Of a DNA stretch of 26,368 bases, positions 24,458 to 26,368 are shown piece by piece; position 1 is the stretch's first letter, and every line of letters starts with the position of its first letter. Below the pieces are notes generated by a model, which saw only the letters and a program-made list of their open reading frames with translations, did not search any database and was not told where the DNA came from. A program made the position numbers and the translations under genes. The DNA comes from SP202 sp036339395 (lineage in GTDB: Bacteria > Planctomycetota > Phycisphaerae > Phycisphaerales > SM1A02), in assembly GCA_036339395.1 (NCBI GenBank), contig JAYZBD010000071.1, forward strand, positions 1 to 26,368, written 5' to 3'.

Positions 24458-25540
24458 TCAGCGCCGTTCCTCCTCGACGGCATCAACCAGCGCCTTGACG
24501 TCCTCCGCCCGGTCTCGTGGGCAGACGAGTGTCACGGAGTCGGTATGCACGATGACCAGGTCATCACACCCGATTGTTGCAATGAGGTGATCCGGATCCT
24601 CGGTGACTGCGAGCATGTTCGATGATTCAAGGTGGACGGCAGGACCATTTGATCGGTTGCCCTGTTCATCGCCTTCGAGGGTTTCGCCATAGCTTGGCCA
24701 GCTGCCGATATCCATCCAATCAACCTCCATGGGAATGGTACAGACCTGGTAGTCATCATCCGCCGACGCCGGTTCCATCAAGCCGTAGTCGACGCTTGTA
24801 CGTGGAAGAGTAGGGTAGATCTCGTTGAGCACCGTGTCCTGTTCGTCACCATCCCAGGCATCGGCGATGCGGGCCAGCCCGGCACTCGCTTCAGGCTGGA
24901 AGCGACCGATCGCCTCAAGCACGGTCGAGGCCGAGAAGACGAACATGCCACTGTTCCAGGCGAAGTCGCCGCGTTCCAGGTAGGAGGTGGCGGTTGCTTC
25001 ATCAGGTTTCTCGACGAAACGACCCGTGCGATGAGCTCCATCGAATCCCTCGATCTCATCCCCGAGCTGGACATAGCCATAGCCGGTGGCGGGATAGGTC
25101 GGGGTGATTCCGAAGGTGACCAGCCTGGAGGGATCGTTCTCGGCGAGGTCGAAGGCCAATGCCAGGCACCGTGCGAACTCGGATTTGGGTTCAATGATGT
25201 GATCAGCAGTCAACACGGCGAAGACCGCGTCCGGATCACGCCGGTGCAGCACTGCGGCGGTCAGGCCCACGGCGTTGAGCGTGTCGCGCCCGCAGGGCTC
25301 GCCCAGGAGGCGATCTTCGCTGAACTGAGGAAGGCGGGCACGGACGGCGGGAAGATGTCCCTGCCCGGTGCAGATGAGTTGCCGCTGGGAATCGACAACA
25401 CCTTCCAGTCGCCCTGCGGCGACTTCAAGCAGCGACTGGCCGTCGATGAAGGGGATCAACTGCTTGGGCTGTTCCCGGCGGCTCATGGGCCAGAGACGCG
25501 TACCGGCGCCGCCAGCCATGATCATGGCCCAGCGGCTCAT
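24458..25540 (-). CDS. manC: Mannose-1-phosphate guanylyltransferase
   Basis: 360 residues forming a nucleotidyltransferase domain. The N-terminal signature AGGAGTRLWPMSRREQPKQ binds GTP, and VLTADHII, GYGYVQLG, RFVEKPD, FAWNSGMFVF and VDWMDIGSW are the standard family motifs. It makes GDP-mannose from mannose-1-phosphate for glycans and polysaccharides. The C-terminal phosphomannose isomerase domain of bifunctional enzymes is absent. The ATG overlaps the ruvA stop (ATGA), so this sugar-nucleotide gene is translationally locked into a DNA/RNA-processing operon. Confidence 0.94.
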   Translation of the reverse strand: MSRWAMIMAGGAGTRLWPMSRREQPKQLIPFIDGQSLLEVAAGRLEGVVDSQRQLICTGQGHLPAVRARLPQFSEDRLLGEPCGRDTLNAVGLTAAVLHRRDPDAVFAVLTADHIIEPKSEFARCLALAFDLAENDPSRLVTFGITPTYPATGYGYVQLGDEIEGFDGAHRTGRFVEKPDEATATSYLERGDFAWNSGMFVFSASTVLEAIGRFQPEASAGLARIADAWDGDEQDTVLNEIYPTLPRTSVDYGLMEPASADDDYQVCTIPMEVDWMDIGSWPSYGETLEGDEQGNRSNGPAVHLESSNMLAVTEDPDHLIATIGCDDLVIVHTDSVTLVCPRDRAEDVKALVDAVEEERR

Positions 25541-26172
25541 GCAACCGTCTCCTTGAGGCGATAGACAGCAGCCAGGAGATCTTCGGGTGTTTCCACGTCC
25601 GGGTTTGTTGAAGCGGCATGTTCAACAAGTCGCCTCGCTTCCGAGGCCGATTCTCCAAGCGAGGTGAGCATCGTGATGGTGTCCGTGGCGATTGGCCGCA
25701 GGTGCTCACTGAGGGAGACACCAACGAACCCGGCAGTTCCCAGCACGAAACCATCAACCTTCCCAGACAGTTCGGCAATGATCGTTTCCGCAGTCCGCTT
25801 GCCGATCTCCGGCAGGGCTGTCAGCCGGACGACGTCACGGGCCACGATGGCGTCGGCAATTTCCGCGAAGGGCAGTTGCAGGGCACGAAGGGCCTTGCGG
25901 TAGCCGATGTTCTTGACAGTCGTAAAGAGCTCGAAGAACGCCCTGTCACTTTCCGAGGCAAAGCCGACAAGTCGTGGAAGCATCGAGGCTCCCTGTCCAT
26001 GGCTTTCCAGGTAATGAAGGGTCTGGAACTCGACCGGATCTCCCTCCCGGCCGGCCAATGCATGGACATCGGCAGCAGGAACGAGCACCTCGTACGTGAT
26101 GGCGTCGCATCGCAACAGGGCTCGCCCGTCATCGGTCGTCCTGACCAGGGTGCCGTTGATCCTGCTGATCAT
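25537..26172 (-). CDS. ruvA: Holliday junction branch migration protein RuvA
   Basis: 211 residues with RuvA architecture: an N-terminal OB-fold (MISRINGTLV...), tandem helix-hairpin-helix motifs (TTVKNIGYRKALRAL and LTALPEIGKRTAETIIAEL, about 86-140), a flexible linker, and a C-terminal three-helix domain (about 160-211) that contacts RuvB. RuvA tetramers bind the four-way junction and load the RuvB motor. No ruvB or ruvC lies within the window. It starts 28 bases after the stop of the preceding partial gene. Confidence 0.93.
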   Translation of the reverse strand: MISRINGTLVRTTDDGRALLRCDAITYEVLVPAADVHALAGREGDPVEFQTLHYLESHGQGASMLPRLVGFASESDRAFFELFTTVKNIGYRKALRALQLPFAEIADAIVARDVVRLTALPEIGKRTAETIIAELSGKVDGFVLGTAGFVGVSLSEHLRPIATDTITMLTSLGESASEARRLVEHAASTNPDVETPEDLLAAVYRLKETVA

Positions 26173-26200
26173 GCAAGCAGTCTAGCAGGCGCGGTCGAAC

Positions 26201-26368
26201 TCAGAACGGTCCATGCTCTGGAAGTTCCAGGGGAAGCGTTTCTTCATTGGCTTTCCAGCCGCTGGCCTCGATGATTCGTTGTCGCAATCGATCCGCGATT
26301 ACGCGTGGATCCCGTTCCCCGTCGTAGGGAATACGGTCGATGAAATGCACCTTGGCATGGCTCAGGCC
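26201..26368 (-). CDS. 3' end of an unidentified protein (possibly a PlsC-like acyltransferase)
   Basis: The final 55 codons and stop of a gene entering from the right edge. The readable tail contains VHFIDRIPYDGERDPRVIADRLRQRIIEA, followed by a short charged end. The pattern (beta strand, 'IPYDG', then an amphipathic helix with DRLRQRI) is reminiscent of the C-terminus of 1-acyl-glycerol-3-phosphate acyltransferases, but the catalytic HX4D part lies outside, so the call is tentative. Same strand and close spacing suggest it heads the ruvA operon. Confidence 0.6.
   Translation of the reverse strand, partial: GLSHAKVHFIDRIPYDGERDPRVIADRLRQRIIEASGWKANEETLPLELPEHGPF

Noticed and set aside
1..26368. 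CRISPR arrays, insertion sequences, tRNA or rRNA genes
   Set aside because: No regularly spaced repeats, transposase motifs, terminal inverted repeats or tRNA-like folds were noticed on either strand by eye.

Overview
The window looks like chromosomal DNA of a Planctomycetota bacterium, probably close to the Phycisphaerae. It is fairly GC-rich and densely packed on both strands. The taxonomic call is an inference from several features together: a complete Alternative Complex III (ACIII) plus caa3 oxidase operon, a long CtaA with an extra membrane domain, a DUF3179 protein, and a secreted squalene-cyclase-fold protein. No 16S rRNA, tRNA, phage, transposon or CRISPR array was seen.

Region 1 (1-736): the 5' part of a tatD-like metal-dependent hydrolase gene runs off the left edge on the minus strand. 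It is followed by about 460 bases without a convincing gene. A perfect TGTGA-N6-TCACA palindrome (683-700), typical of CRP/FNR-family regulators, lies just before the respiratory operon.

Region 2 (737-14787, plus strand): one tight respiratory operon. actA-actB-actC-actD-actE-actF encode the quinol:electron acceptor oxidoreductase ACIII (pentaheme cytochrome, Fe-S/molybdopterin-fold subunit, two NrfD-like quinol-site membrane subunits, a DUF3341 subunit and a monoheme cytochrome). A small unnamed one-helix protein and a Sco-type copper chaperone follow. Then come caa3 oxidase subunits II (CuA plus cytochrome c), I (A2-type with a YSHP motif), III and IV, and a second subunit-III-like protein. 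Quinol electrons would enter ACIII, pass through its hemes to the cytochrome c domain of subunit II, and reduce oxygen. Most junctions are ATGA/GTGA/TGATG overlaps or very short gaps.

Region 3 (14788-18662): a hairpin-rich intergenic stretch, then the minus-strand pair ctaB (heme O synthase) and a DUF3179 membrane-anchored protein, divergent from plus-strand ctaA (heme A synthase). These supply heme A for the upstream oxidase. The 125-base ctaB/ctaA divergent region carries three short inverted repeats.

Region 4 (18650-22215): a minus-strand, translationally coupled pair of secreted proteins (alpha-toroid/prenyltransferase-repeat protein and a GHSSG esterase), then a plus-strand, apparently degenerate 6-phosphogluconolactonase-like protein.

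Region 5 (22229-26368, minus strand): a coupled housekeeping operon read right to left: the 3' end of an unidentified gene (possibly a PlsC-like acyltransferase), ruvA, a mannose-1-phosphate guanylyltransferase, ruvX/yqgF and a Uup-type ABC-F ATPase.

The known systems explain most of the sequence. The best leads are the CRP/FNR-like operator, the roughly 120-residue insert in CoxC, the unnamed small protein between ActF and Sco, the DUF3179 protein lacking the expected cysteines, and the structured intergenic RNA region.
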